A stretch of 51,755 nt of DNA from Mucilaginibacter sp. (GCA_028287895.1 JAQBOV010000007.1:1-51755), one strand, 5' to 3'; shown: positions 17,527 to 26,257, counted from the stretch's first letter. Translations and numbers: made by a program. Notes: generated from the letters alone by a model not told the origin.

Positions 17527-17949
17527 ATGATGACGTTACCGGTTGAAAATATCATTCCGCTGATACCGCAAAAGCCTCCCTTCGTGATGGTAGGCAAGCT
17601 GATCGATATGGATAAAAACAGCACCCGCAGCAGTTTTTTGGTAAATGAGGATAATATTTTTGTTAAAAATAACTTATTTTCAGAAGCCGGGTTGATGGAA
17701 AACATTGCCCAAACGGCAGCACTCCGGGCCGGATATATCGCCCGGGCCGAAAACAAACCTGCTGTAGTGGGCTATATAGGCGCGGTGAGCGGTTTTGAAA
17801 TATATGGCCTTCCAGAAGTTAATGATGAGATCATCACAGAAATCACCGTAGAAAACCAGATTTTTGATATCACCGTACTTTCGGGAAGAGTTTGGCACAA
17901 GGAAAATTTATTGGCCAAATGCGAAATGAAGGTATTCAAGCAGCAATAA
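17527..17949 (+). CDS. ApeP-like hotdog dehydratase subunit
   Basis: A 140-aa hotdog-fold protein resembling FabZ/ApeP dehydratases. The N-terminal ENIIPLIPQKPPFVMVGKL matches the family opening. The helix GLMENIAQTAALRAG keeps the catalytic-position Glu, but the FabZ motif GHFPG with the catalytic His is absent at the expected distance (here FVKNNLFSEAG). In aryl polyene clusters two unlike dehydratases occur; this one fits the ApeP side and the gene at 22095 the other side. The start could be either of two adjacent ATGs (17527 or 17530). The reading frame open from 17419 is an overlap with fabG and not the start. Confidence 0.8.
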   Translation: MMTLPVENIIPLIPQKPPFVMVGKLIDMDKNSTRSSFLVNEDNIFVKNNLFSEAGLMENIAQTAALRAGYIARAENKPAVVGYIGAVSGFEIYGLPEVNDEIITEITVENQIFDITVLSGRVWHKENLLAKCEMKVFKQQ

Positions 17950-17968
17950 AAATAAGTAAAGCGGATCT

Positions 17969-19123
17969 ATGAGTGGGATTGATAAAATGCGTAAGCCGGA
18001 TGTTTTTGTGGTTGCTGATAACGTGCTGTCCCCGCTGGGCAAAACTACTGCTGAAAACTTCGGTAAACTGAAGGAAAATGTATCGGCGGTTAAACAGCAG
18101 CATCTCCCCGCTATTTCATCACCGCCTTTTTATGCGTCGCTGTTTGGTAAGGATGAAATCTTTATAAAAACTGATGCTCCTGTCTACACTAAATTCGAAC
18201 GATTACTTATCGCTTCCATTGAAAACGCTTTACAGGGTAGTGGTATAGATACCAAAGACAACAAAACAGTGCTTATTATTTCCTCTACCAAAGGGAATAT
18301 CAGCCTGCTGGAAAATGAACAGTACCATCCGGAATTAAAAAAAAGAATAGCCTTATCAAGCTCCGCAAAACTGATTGCCGAATATTTCGGTTTTACCCGT
18401 CGGCCTGTCATCATTTCAAATGCCTGCGTTTCAGGTGTTGTGGCCATGATCAGCGGTATGCGGCTATTAAGATCAGGACAATACGAAAATGCGGTGATTG
18501 CAGGGGCCGATGTGATCTCTGCATTTATTCTGTCGGGTTTTCAATCCTTCCAGGCGCTTAGTCCGCAGGTTTGCAGACCGTTTGACAAGTTGCGCAACGG
18601 CCTGAACTTAGGTGAAGGGGCCGGAACAATCCTGCTGTCCACTGATGAAAAATACCGCAAAAACATAAAAGTGCTGGGAGGTTCGGTGAGCAACGACGCC
18701 AACCACATTTCGGGTCCATCGCGCACAGGGCAGGAATTAAGCTATGCCATCAGGCAATCACTACATGACGCTGATCTTTCATCGGGCGATATCGGTTTCA
18801 TTTCGGCCCATGGAACGGCCACTGTTTATAATGACGAGATGGAAGCCAGGGCCATCGCCTTATCCGGTTTACAATCTGTGCCGTTGAATAGTTTAAAAGG
18901 CTATTACGGACATACCCTGGGTGCTGCAGGCTTGATTGAGTCGATCATTTCTCTTCAATCGCTAAAGCATGGCCTGGTTTTGCCAACATTGGGTTTCACA
19001 GAATGCGGCGTTACAAAACCAGTCAATGTAGTTGCTTCCCCTTTGCCTACTAAGGCAAATTATTTTCTGAAAACAGCGTCCGGGTTCGGCGGTTGCAATG
19101 CGGCGGTGGTTTTTGGCAAATAA
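17969..19123 (+). CDS. Beta-ketoacyl-ACP synthase (KAS I/II type), first copy
   Basis: A 384-aa condensing enzyme of the thiolase fold. The catalytic triad is intact: Cys153 in SNACVSG, His in SAHGTAT, and His in YYGHTLGAAG. The N-terminal half is shorter and more divergent than FabF. It is one of four KS-like genes in operon A. In aryl polyene clusters an additional ketosynthase is thought to act at a distinct step from the main elongating pair, for example early condensation on the aromatic starter; which step this copy takes cannot be told. It lies 19 nt after the dehydratase. Confidence 0.85.
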   Translation: MSGIDKMRKPDVFVVADNVLSPLGKTTAENFGKLKENVSAVKQQHLPAISSPPFYASLFGKDEIFIKTDAPVYTKFERLLIASIENALQGSGIDTKDNKTVLIISSTKGNISLLENEQYHPELKKRIALSSSAKLIAEYFGFTRRPVIISNACVSGVVAMISGMRLLRSGQYENAVIAGADVISAFILSGFQSFQALSPQVCRPFDKLRNGLNLGEGAGTILLSTDEKYRKNIKVLGGSVSNDANHISGPSRTGQELSYAIRQSLHDADLSSGDIGFISAHGTATVYNDEMEARAIALSGLQSVPLNSLKGYYGHTLGAAGLIESIISLQSLKHGLVLPTLGFTECGVTKPVNVVASPLPTKANYFLKTASGFGGCNAAVVFGK

Positions 19124-19159
19124 TAGATTATTTTTGCAAATAAAGGTAAAGGACGAACG

Positions 19160-19777
19160 TTGCTATTAGAAAACTATATAACAAGCAGTTGCACGATAGA
19201 ATATGGCGCTGTTTTTAAGGACGGCGAACAGCTTTTTGAAAACAAAGGCGCCGGGCTGCCGGACTTTTTGTTATCGGTTTATCAGCATTTTCAGTTGAAC
19301 TATCCCAAGTTTTACAAAATGGATAATTTAAGCAAGCTGGGATGGCTGGCTGCTGAAATATTACTAAAGGGTAATTTTAAAAAAGATCAATATCAGCCTG
19401 AAGAAATTGGCCTGATATTAGCCAATAGTAACTCAAGCCTGGATAACGATATTAAATACTTTGATTCGGTAAAAGATATCGCAAGTCCCTCGCTGTTTGT
19501 TTATACCTTGCCTAATATAGTCATCGGTGAAATTTGCATCCGCAACGATTTTAAGGGCGAGCATGCTTTTTTTATACAGGATACTTTTGATGCGGATTTT
19601 ATCGGGCAGCAGGTCAATTACCTTTTAAACAGAAACATTTTAAAAACTTGTATTTGCGGCTGGGCCGATGTGCTGCAGCAGGATTATAAGACCGCCTTGT
19701 TTTTGGTTGAAAAGCAAAAGAATGAAAATTCTGTTTTATTTTCAGCAGGGAACATGGATAACATTTTTAAACCCTAG
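19160..19777 (+). CDS. Half-length ketosynthase-like protein without catalytic Cys
   Basis: A 205-aa protein resembling only the N-terminal half of a ketosynthase (Ketoacyl-synt_2-like). EEIGLILANSNSSLDND followed by PSLFVYTLPNIVIGEICIRN follows the thiolase-fold pattern, but there is no Cys-containing nucleophile elbow and no C-terminal His motifs. Start is TTG at 19160 with AAAGGA six bases upstream, one of the better ribosome sites here; no ATG is available nearby. It sits between two full ketosynthases, so a structural or regulatory partner role is likely. It does not look like decay, as the frame and codon use are normal. Its stop is the first triplet of a palindrome. Confidence 0.65.
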   Translation: MLLENYITSSCTIEYGAVFKDGEQLFENKGAGLPDFLLSVYQHFQLNYPKFYKMDNLSKLGWLAAEILLKGNFKKDQYQPEEIGLILANSNSSLDNDIKYFDSVKDIASPSLFVYTLPNIVIGEICIRNDFKGEHAFFIQDTFDADFIGQQVNYLLNRNILKTCICGWADVLQQDYKTALFLVEKQKNENSVLFSAGNMDNIFKP

Positions 19778-19800
19778 GGGCGCAATGCATTGCGCCGCTA
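19775..19800. repeat. Short palindromic element between ketosynthase genes
   Basis: The 18-bp perfect palindrome GGCGCAATGCATTGCGCC (19779-19796) extends with one mismatch pair to 26 bp (TAG at the left, CTA at the right). It begins at the stop codon of the half-ketosynthase and lies before the next start. It resembles dispersed REP-like palindromes of many bacterial genomes; it has no T-run, so it is not a simple terminator. Confidence 0.6.
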
Positions 19801-19829
19801 CACCAATGAATATAACCGATATAAAGAAT

Positions 19830-21029
19830 ATGAGTTCATCAGTTTATGTGGCAGGAGCGGGAGTGATTTCGGCCATAGGCAATAATGCAGCTGAGCACCT
19901 ATCGGCATTTGAGCGTGAGGAAGCAGGCATGGGTGAAATTACGATGCTCCATACAAGGCATCATAATGAAATACCGGTTGCAGAGGTAAAATTAACTAAT
20001 AGGGAACTGGCGGCAATGACGGGCTTGCCCCGGGAGGCGAGCAGGACCGCCTTATTAAGCCTGGCTGCTGCTAAAGAAGCCTTAGCCGATGCCGCCATCC
20101 CCGGATTTGATTCGCTGCGTACCGGTTTCGTTTCGGCAAACAGCGTAGGCGGAATGGATAAAAGCGAAGACTTTTTTGTGGACTTCCTCGCTAATAACAA
20201 CAAAGGTAAATTAAGAAATATATTTGACCATGAGTGCGGCAGCAAGACCGAGATCGTCGCCGATCACCTGGGTATCAGCGATTATATGACCACCATAAGC
20301 ACCGCGTGCTCCTCATCAGCCAATGCTATTTTTTACGGCGCACGCCTAATAAAAAATGACGTCCTTGATGTGGTTATCGCAGGGGGAACGGATTCCTTAA
20401 CCAGATTCACCTTAAACGGCTTTAATACGCTGATGATACTGGATAAGCAGTTTTGCAGGCCGTTTGATGAGCACCGTGAAGGGTTAAATTTAGGGGAAGG
20501 TGCAGCATACCTGGTACTTGTCTCTGATAAGGTAGCAAAAACATTGAGCAGAGCGCCCTTTTGCCGCTTGAGCGGTTATAACAACAGCAACGATGCCTAT
20601 CACCAAACCGCTTCCTCGCCGGAGGGTACAGGCTCTTACCTGGCCATGAGAGGCGCTTTAGAAAAAAGCGGGCTGACGCCCGCTGACATAGATTACATTA
20701 ATCTGCACGGCACCGGCACGTCCAATAATGACAGCGCTGAAGGCACCGCCATCAAAAGAATATTTCACCCGGAATATCCGCCAATGAGCTCTACTAAATC
20801 GTATACCGGTCATACCCTGGGCGCAAGCGGAGGAATTGAAGCGGTGTTCTCCGTTCTTGCAATTAAACACCGCGTGATATACCCGAATCTTCGATTTAAA
20901 ACGCCTATGACTGAGCTGGGACTGGCGCCTGAAACAAGATTTTTGAAAGATCAGGATATTGACAACGTGATGTCCAATTCATTCGGATTTGGCGGCAATT
21001 GTACATCATTGATATTTTCCAGGAGCTGA
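19830..21029 (+). CDS. Beta-ketoacyl-ACP synthase (KAS II type), second copy
   Basis: A 399-aa elongating ketosynthase. Cys160 lies in ISTACSSSAN, the two His residues in HGTGTSNND and YTGHTLGASGG, so it should be active. It is followed directly by a chain-length-factor-like gene, which suggests a KS:CLF heterodimer like ApeO:ApeC that extends the aryl polyene. The start is ATG 19830; ATG 19806 gives eight more residues and is possible. The longer frame that runs back to 19668 passes through the palindrome and the end of the previous gene and is not the true start. Confidence 0.88.
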   Translation: MSSSVYVAGAGVISAIGNNAAEHLSAFEREEAGMGEITMLHTRHHNEIPVAEVKLTNRELAAMTGLPREASRTALLSLAAAKEALADAAIPGFDSLRTGFVSANSVGGMDKSEDFFVDFLANNNKGKLRNIFDHECGSKTEIVADHLGISDYMTTISTACSSSANAIFYGARLIKNDVLDVVIAGGTDSLTRFTLNGFNTLMILDKQFCRPFDEHREGLNLGEGAAYLVLVSDKVAKTLSRAPFCRLSGYNNSNDAYHQTASSPEGTGSYLAMRGALEKSGLTPADIDYINLHGTGTSNNDSAEGTAIKRIFHPEYPPMSSTKSYTGHTLGASGGIEAVFSVLAIKHRVIYPNLRFKTPMTELGLAPETRFLKDQDIDNVMSNSFGFGGNCTSLIFSRS

Positions 21030-21030
21030 T

Positions 21031-22086
21031 ATGAAGATATATATCCGCTCATCCTCCTGTATTTCGCCGCAAAAAACATTCGGCGACGTTGATTTCTTAA
21101 GTGATATCGTTGAATATACCGGGACACGTTTAAGCGCCATCGAACCCGGCTATAAAGAATTTATTGATCCCAAGCTGATCCGCCGGATGAGCCACATTGT
21201 AAAGATGGGTGTGGCCGCAGCCAAAGATTGTTTAAACCAAAGCAATACCGAAATGCCCGGGGCGATTATTACCGGAACGGCTTTGGGCTGCCTGGAAGAT
21301 ACCGTCACCTTTTTAACCCGCATGGTTGAGCAGCAAGAGGAACTGCTTCCGCCCACCGCATTCATACAGTCTACCCATAATACGGTAGCCGCGCAAATTG
21401 CATTGATGCTCAAATGCCACGGGTACAACAATACCTTTGTGCATAAGGGTATTTCCTTTGAAAGCGCTCTGTTTGATGCCATCATGCTATTAAAGGAACA
21501 GGAAGCAGACGATATCCTTGTTGGCGGCACCGAAGAGCTGGTGGATGCCAGTTTTGCCGTCCTGACCCGGCTGGGGCTGTATAAACGCCGGCCGGTTTCA
21601 AACCTGGAGCTTTTCCCGGCAGCATCAAAAGGCACCATAGGCGGTGAAGGGGCAGTGTTTTTCTTGCTTACAGATAAGGTATCGGCCAGTAACCTGGCCG
21701 AACTTGCCGCCATTAAAACCCATTATAAGCCAAAAGATATCGAAGCGGAAATTATTGCTTTTCTTAGAGATAATTCGTTAAATATTGATGATATTGACCT
21801 GGTGATCACAGGCAAAAACGGCGATACAAAGAATGATGAGGTGTACCGGCAGGCAGGTCTTTCACTTTTTAAAAATACAGCTTTAGCTAATTATAAGCAT
21901 TTGTGCGGCGAGTACCCCACCTCATCTTCGTTTGCTTTGTGGCTGGCTGTTAATATCCTAACAAAAGGAGTGGTCCCGCGGGTAGTTATTGAAAAGAATA
22001 CAAAAAGCACAGCCCCGGAAAAAATACTGATCTATAATCATTACCAAAACAAGTATCATTCATTCATGCTGGTTTGCGCAACTTAA
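21031..22086 (+). CDS. Chain-length-factor-like ketosynthase partner
   Basis: A 351-aa ketosynthase homologue whose nucleophile elbow is changed: the stretch FVHKGISFESAL aligns with the ISTACSSSAN of its neighbour, placing Ile where Cys should be. The conserved GGTEE and GGEGAVFFLL remain, while the C-terminal His motifs are degenerate (LCGEYPTSSS). This pattern is that of chain length factors in type II systems and of ApeC in aryl polyene clusters. One base separates it from the active ketosynthase stop, consistent with 1:1 synthesis of a heterodimer. It probably sets polyene length. Confidence 0.78.
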   Translation: MKIYIRSSSCISPQKTFGDVDFLSDIVEYTGTRLSAIEPGYKEFIDPKLIRRMSHIVKMGVAAAKDCLNQSNTEMPGAIITGTALGCLEDTVTFLTRMVEQQEELLPPTAFIQSTHNTVAAQIALMLKCHGYNNTFVHKGISFESALFDAIMLLKEQEADDILVGGTEELVDASFAVLTRLGLYKRRPVSNLELFPAASKGTIGGEGAVFFLLTDKVSASNLAELAAIKTHYKPKDIEAEIIAFLRDNSLNIDDIDLVITGKNGDTKNDEVYRQAGLSLFKNTALANYKHLCGEYPTSSSFALWLAVNILTKGVVPRVVIEKNTKSTAPEKILIYNHYQNKYHSFMLVCAT

Positions 22087-22094
22087 ATAACACT

Positions 22095-22469
22095 ATGCCT
22101 ACTGGAAATAATGATTTGTTCAGTTTTGATAAAATAACACACGCAGATGGCGTGATTTCGACGGTACTTGCCCTCAACCCGGAAAGTGAAATTTTAAAAG
22201 GACATTTCCCCGGGCAACCTGTAGTACCCGGCGCCTGTATGCTGCAGATCATAAAAGAAGTTTTGGAAAGCGCTTTAAATCATCCGCTCCGGCTAAAAAA
22301 GGCGGACCAGCTCAAGTTTATGATCATGATCAATCCGGCAAATACCCTGGCTGTTGCCTTAGATATATCTTATCGGTATGCCGGGGATGGCGCCCTCAGC
22401 GTTAGCGCTAAATTAAGCAATCCCAATGCACTATACTTTAAGTTTCAGGGGAGTTTTGTAAGAGAATAA
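22095..22469 (+). CDS. ApeI/FabZ-like hotdog dehydratase subunit
   Basis: A 124-aa hotdog protein and last gene of operon A. It has the FabZ motif GHFPGQPVVPG with the catalytic His, but the helix that normally carries the catalytic Glu (LEAMAQ in FabZ) reads LQIIKE, so Gln replaces Glu and a Glu appears four residues later. The other dehydratase of the operon has the Glu and lacks the His. The two might form one composite active site, or each may use another acid. Start is ATG 22095, eight bases after the chain-length-factor stop. Confidence 0.8.
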   Translation: MPTGNNDLFSFDKITHADGVISTVLALNPESEILKGHFPGQPVVPGACMLQIIKEVLESALNHPLRLKKADQLKFMIMINPANTLAVALDISYRYAGDGALSVSAKLSNPNALYFKFQGSFVRE

Positions 22470-22551
22470 CCATGGTATTGCCTATGTTAAGCGCTCATCA
22501 CCGACGGGCGCAGCTGCCTGTAATCATTCATACCCCAACACGATTAATTAA

Positions 22552-22815
22552 TCACTTTTTCCCGTGCTTGTCAATATAATCCGCCATTGAGTTGACATCA
22601 ACCAGCACTTTGCGGCCTTCCTTCGGATCTTGTATAGTGATACCGTATTCCCTTTTCAGCAATACGATCAGTTCCAGCGAATCAATAGAATCCAGGCCAA
22701 GCCCATCGCCGAATAAAGGCTCATCGTCCTTTATATCAGCCGGGGTAAGGTCTGTTAAATTCAAAAATAATATGATCTGGCTTTTTAGCTTCTCTTTCAG
22801 TTCTGTCTGTTCCAT
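22552..22815 (-). CDS. Acyl carrier protein, last gene of operon B
   Basis: An 87-aa acyl carrier protein. The phosphopantetheine site is Ser43 in GLDSIDSLEL, and the acidic four-helix pattern is normal. It follows the ABC permease by six bases on the minus strand and converges with operon A. Operon A has no carrier protein of its own, so this one may serve the aryl polyene synthase, the resorcinol pathway, or both. There is no terminator with a T-run in the 82-bp convergent gap. Confidence 0.9.
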   Translation of the reverse strand: MEQTELKEKLKSQIILFLNLTDLTPADIKDDEPLFGDGLGLDSIDSLELIVLLKREYGITIQDPKEGRKVLVDVNSMADYIDKHGKK

Positions 22816-22821
22816 CCGTAA

Positions 22822-24102
22822 TTATATTAAATTTTTTCGTTTTAAGCCAAAAAAGGTAATCAGTTGCAATGCTAAAGTGATCAGGATCAAAGGTATCAGA
22901 TTCCCAAGCACATCCCTTAATCTGCCCCCTTCGAGGAACAATCCGTAATAAGCCTGGAGGCACCAGTGCATCGGCGAAAAATTGGACCATGTCTTGAGCG
23001 AGGTATCCATGGCAAAACTGGGTACCATTAAACCGCCAATGGCAGCCAGTATCACAATAGATATGGCCCCGAAGCCATTGCTTTGCTGATGTGTTTCTGC
23101 AAAAACACCCACACAAATGGCGTAGCTTACCGCGCACCAGCCACAAATCAGGGTAACGACAAATAAGCCCGGTATATCCAAAGGTATATTTAATGATGGC
23201 AAACCCATTAAAGGGAATATCCATATACCTAATGAGAATATCACCGCGGCCTGCAATACGGTTACCGCCACATAAGTGATCTGCTTGGACAACAGACCCA
23301 CAAGATAATTGGTTGGCAGGGTTTTTAACCGGATAAAACTACCGCTCACTTTTTCCCTTACCACGCTGCCGCCTAATGACATGATCACAAAAAACATAGC
23401 GAAGATTGTCCATGCAGGCACATTATGCTGTGCGGCGTTGGGCGCGCTGAGGGTGCCGTTCTTGGAAACAGGGATTTCATTAATGGCGGCTTTGTTATTC
23501 AGCATCTCGTCTTCCAGTTTGGCAGGCAGCGGTTTTTCGTTGATGGAAAAATACAGGCTCCTCAAAGTTTCCCGGCTTTCGACCAACTGCAGCGCAGTCC
23601 GCAAGCCGCCCTGCACGGAAAAACGTAGCTGCTCCTGCAGAACAGGATTATAATATAAGGTTAGCGGATCAATGTCACCGGCATTTTTTTGAACCGTATC
23701 CGCTTGTAAACCAAAACTGGTTAATGCTTTGCCCGCCACGTTTTTTGATTTGGCCTTTACTTTGCGGGTAAAATCGCCGGGAATCACTATACCAAGCAGG
23801 GCATCTCTTTGCTTCATAGCGCCGGTTATCGATTCTACATCCTGATTTTCAGGCAACCGGAAAACCTTGAACATGCCGATCTTATTGATGGCCTCGATCA
23901 GCTGAACGCTTGATTCGCCCGTATCCCGGTTACATATTAAAATGGGCATTTTGTTTTTATTGATCAGGGCGAAAGTGCTGTTTTGAATATCAGTTACGAC
24001 AACAACCAATACAACAGGCATAACAAACATCAATGAAAGTCCGATACCATCGCGGACCAGCACCCTGAAATCTTTTACTATAGTGGCCCAAAGTTTAAAC
24101 AT
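22822..24102 (-). CDS. ABC-2 type transporter permease
   Basis: A 426-aa membrane protein of the ABC-2/YhgE-like type: one N-terminal helix (about 20-40), a large periplasmic segment rich in Asp and Lys (to about 220), and five or six C-terminal helices. This is the layout of exporters for lipids, polymers or drugs. It overlaps the ATPase gene by eight bases. Within the pigment cluster it could move the resorcinol or the finished flexirubin-type pigment, or a precursor, toward the outer membrane, where flexirubins reside. The cargo is inferred from context. Confidence 0.82.
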   Translation of the reverse strand: MFKLWATIVKDFRVLVRDGIGLSLMFVMPVVLVVVVTDIQNSTFALINKNKMPILICNRDTGESSVQLIEAINKIGMFKVFRLPENQDVESITGAMKQRDALLGIVIPGDFTRKVKAKSKNVAGKALTSFGLQADTVQKNAGDIDPLTLYYNPVLQEQLRFSVQGGLRTALQLVESRETLRSLYFSINEKPLPAKLEDEMLNNKAAINEIPVSKNGTLSAPNAAQHNVPAWTIFAMFFVIMSLGGSVVREKVSGSFIRLKTLPTNYLVGLLSKQITYVAVTVLQAAVIFSLGIWIFPLMGLPSLNIPLDIPGLFVVTLICGWCAVSYAICVGVFAETHQQSNGFGAISIVILAAIGGLMVPSFAMDTSLKTWSNFSPMHWCLQAYYGLFLEGGRLRDVLGNLIPLILITLALQLITFFGLKRKNLI

Positions 24103-24856
24103 CGTTCCTGTAAGCTTTACCTGTTAAATTCAAAAATAGTTCCTCCAGGCTTTCCTGCCGGTGTTCTTTAAGTAATTCTGTCAAACTGTCCTGGACAATG
24201 ATCTGGCCGTCGTCTATCAGGGCTACCTGCTGGCACAATCCTTCGGCCTCGCTTAATTGATGCGAAGTATAGATCAATGTGGTGCCCTTTTTATTTAATT
24301 CCATCAGGTAATTAATGATGGCATGCCTGGTTTGTACATCCACTCCAACGGTCGGTTCGTCCAGTATCAATATCGCCGGATTATGCATTACCCCAATAGC
24401 CAGGTTAACCCTCCGCTTCATACCGCCTGAGAATTTATCCACCGGCTTATTGCGCACATTTTCCAATCCCAGTATATGAAGTAACTCGCCGGTCCTTGTC
24501 TTTATCTGATGGCTGGTCAACCCCGACCATGCTCCGAAAAACTCCATGTTTTCGACCGGACTCAGTTCCTCATAAAAGGAAAAGTCCTGCGGAACAAAAC
24601 CAAACAGTTTATTTACCTCTTTATTATGCTTACCCACATCCAGACCCAATAAATGAATGCTTCCTTCATCGGCAGAAAGCAGTCCCGCCATCAGGCTTAG
24701 CAAAGTAGTTTTACCGGCGCCATTCGGGCCAAACAATCCAAACCTTTCTCCTTTGCCAACTTTGAGGTTCAAATTAGAAAAAGTCAAGCCATCATTGCCC
24801 GGGTAGTGGAAGCCCAGGTTTGCAATGTGTACAGCTAAAGCATCAGTCGCTACCAT
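24095..24856 (-). CDS. ABC transporter ATP-binding protein
   Basis: A 253-aa nucleotide-binding subunit. Walker A is GPNGAGKTT (about 43-51), the signature is FSGGMKRRVN, Walker B is AILILDEPTVGVD, and the switch His lies in YTSHQLSEAE. It is of the drug/lipid exporter class (CcmA/NatA-like) and pairs with the permease that overlaps it. It also overlaps the upstream BtrH-like gene by seven bases, so all three are co-translated. Confidence 0.93.
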   Translation of the reverse strand: MVATDALAVHIANLGFHYPGNDGLTFSNLNLKVGKGERFGLFGPNGAGKTTLLSLMAGLLSADEGSIHLLGLDVGKHNKEVNKLFGFVPQDFSFYEELSPVENMEFFGAWSGLTSHQIKTRTGELLHILGLENVRNKPVDKFSGGMKRRVNLAIGVMHNPAILILDEPTVGVDVQTRHAIINYLMELNKKGTTLIYTSHQLSEAEGLCQQVALIDDGQIIVQDSLTELLKEHRQESLEELFLNLTGKAYRNDV

Positions 24857-25860
24857 TTTATTCTCTTTAGGGCAAGGAATGCCTCTTTTTCCAATACGGA
24901 TATTGCTATCAAATAGTCACCCATCACATTAAAATCTTCCTGGCTGCCTAATCTGCCTTTATATATGCCGGCAGCCTGCACAGCAGCCGTGCGCCACAGA
25001 TCACCTGATTGTGTAAATAGTTTTGATATCTCCAGCAATTCCTCTTTATTCAAATACCCATAGGCTTCCTGCAAAAATGCCGCATAGATATACCTGAACC
25101 CGCCACCGCCGGTGCCTATTTCTTCCTGCATACGCACCAGTTGCGCCAAGTATAAACCGGCCTTATGCAACCCCAGCTTATCACGCCATCTTTTTATTTT
25201 TTCGCCGGTATAACGGATTCCCCTGACGCCTGCAAACCTGCCGGGAATGCGCAGCATCTGGTTCACATTGCGCTTTATTCCGCTCGTGATGGCTTTTTTT
25301 ATCTGCCCGTCCGTAATTATTTCGTTGCTTTTCGGGTAATAGACTTGTCCTTTAGGAGCCAATGCCCCTTTGGCAAAGCGTACGCGCTCCAATTCATAAC
25401 TGCTGAGCCTGGTGCTTGTTTCCATTACCGGGTCACTGATGAGGTAATGATCATCCTCCTTGCCATAGACAATCAGGTTGTGTGCGTTAAAGTGAAAACG
25501 GTATTCCCGGGGGAAATAAGAAAGGTAATAAACGCCAACCTGGCAGCCTACAGGATGGCCTTCTTCAAGGCGCTCTTTCAGGTAACTTTCGGCCCGCTCC
25601 TTTGATCTGAACTTTTTGCGTTCTACAGGTACCCCTAATGCATTGCAGGTTCTTTTAAATATAAGCCCCGGAAAAGTGCGGAAAGCTATAGCTGGTCCGT
25701 TGTTTATTTTTATTATCGGAACATATACAAAAAACAAACCTGCTCCGATACCAAAAGCCAACGGTTCTGTGATCTTATTTAAAGAGCTTTCACGCAATAA
25801 ACTACTGGTAACCCCTGACTCGCAATGTGCCGACTGGTGGTGTTCAAAATCAAGCTTCAT
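24850..25860 (-). CDS. BtrH N-terminal domain protein (DUF4872-like)
   Basis: A 336-aa protein with an N-terminal BtrH_N domain, related to the butirosin enzyme BtrH that transfers an acyl group from an ACP to an amine. The fold is that of a papain/C39-like cysteine enzyme: Cys13 in SAHCESG, His in FNAHNLIVYG, and an Asp in YLISDPV are the likely triad. The C-terminal part (about 195-336) is helical and corresponds to DUF4872. In the pigment cluster an ACP-to-acceptor acyl transfer would fit ester formation between aryl polyene and dialkylresorcinol; this is inference. It overlaps genes on both sides. Confidence 0.8.
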   Translation of the reverse strand: MKLDFEHHQSAHCESGVTSSLLRESSLNKITEPLAFGIGAGLFFVYVPIIKINNGPAIAFRTFPGLIFKRTCNALGVPVERKKFRSKERAESYLKERLEEGHPVGCQVGVYYLSYFPREYRFHFNAHNLIVYGKEDDHYLISDPVMETSTRLSSYELERVRFAKGALAPKGQVYYPKSNEIITDGQIKKAITSGIKRNVNQMLRIPGRFAGVRGIRYTGEKIKRWRDKLGLHKAGLYLAQLVRMQEEIGTGGGGFRYIYAAFLQEAYGYLNKEELLEISKLFTQSGDLWRTAAVQAAGIYKGRLGSQEDFNVMGDYLIAISVLEKEAFLALKRIKW

Positions 25861-26257
25861 GCACGGTCATGGTTTTAAGGTCTTCAACCTTTACATTAAA
25901 CGCCTCGGCGTATTTTTTAAGTATTTTGTCGGATATGCGGTTAAATATCGCTGGTTTCAGATGTCTTTTTATCTGCCATTTCCAAAAACCGGTGTAGTCT
26001 GATAAGATGCCGGTATCCATTAAGCGGTATTCCATAAAATACAGCAGCGGGCTGGCTTCTCCGTTCAATACCTGTTGTCTGGCTTTAGCCCGGCGTTCTT
26101 CAATATCCTTCCAGGCCGCCTCCAGTGCGTTGATCTTGACATCCCAGCCGCTGCTTAATTCGGTAACATACTTCCCCGAACTGTCTGTTGCATAGCAAAC
26201 CTCTTTCGTGATCTTCCCGAGCGAGCTCATATCCTGTGGCACATTTTCCTTCTTCAT
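25850..26257 (-). CDS. Unknown protein conserved in position next to btrH-like gene
   Basis: A 135-aa protein that I cannot name. It is soluble, helical and charged, with no signal peptide; TELSSGWDVKINALEAAWKD and the C-terminal ISDKILKKYAEAFNVKVEDL stand out, the latter like a helical carrier or DNA-binding segment. It overlaps the BtrH-like gene by 11 bases, so it is probably a partner of that enzyme or a small regulator of the operon. I chose ATG 26257 (preceded by GGGG) over 26317, as the longer form adds an atypical leader. No catalytic residues can be proposed. Confidence 0.6.
   Translation of the reverse strand: MKKENVPQDMSSLGKITKEVCYATDSSGKYVTELSSGWDVKINALEAAWKDIEERRAKARQQVLNGEASPLLYFMEYRLMDTGILSDYTGFWKWQIKRHLKPAIFNRISDKILKKYAEAFNVKVEDLKTMTVHEA

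Noticed and set aside
19668..19829. Upstream extension of the second ketosynthase
   Set aside because: It reads through the previous gene in another frame and across the palindrome; the ketosynthase fold starts at SVYVAGAGV.
22542..22553. Palindrome GATTAATTAATC at the end of operons A and B
   Set aside because: AT-only symmetric sequence in an AT-rich convergent gap; no T-run and likely to occur by chance.
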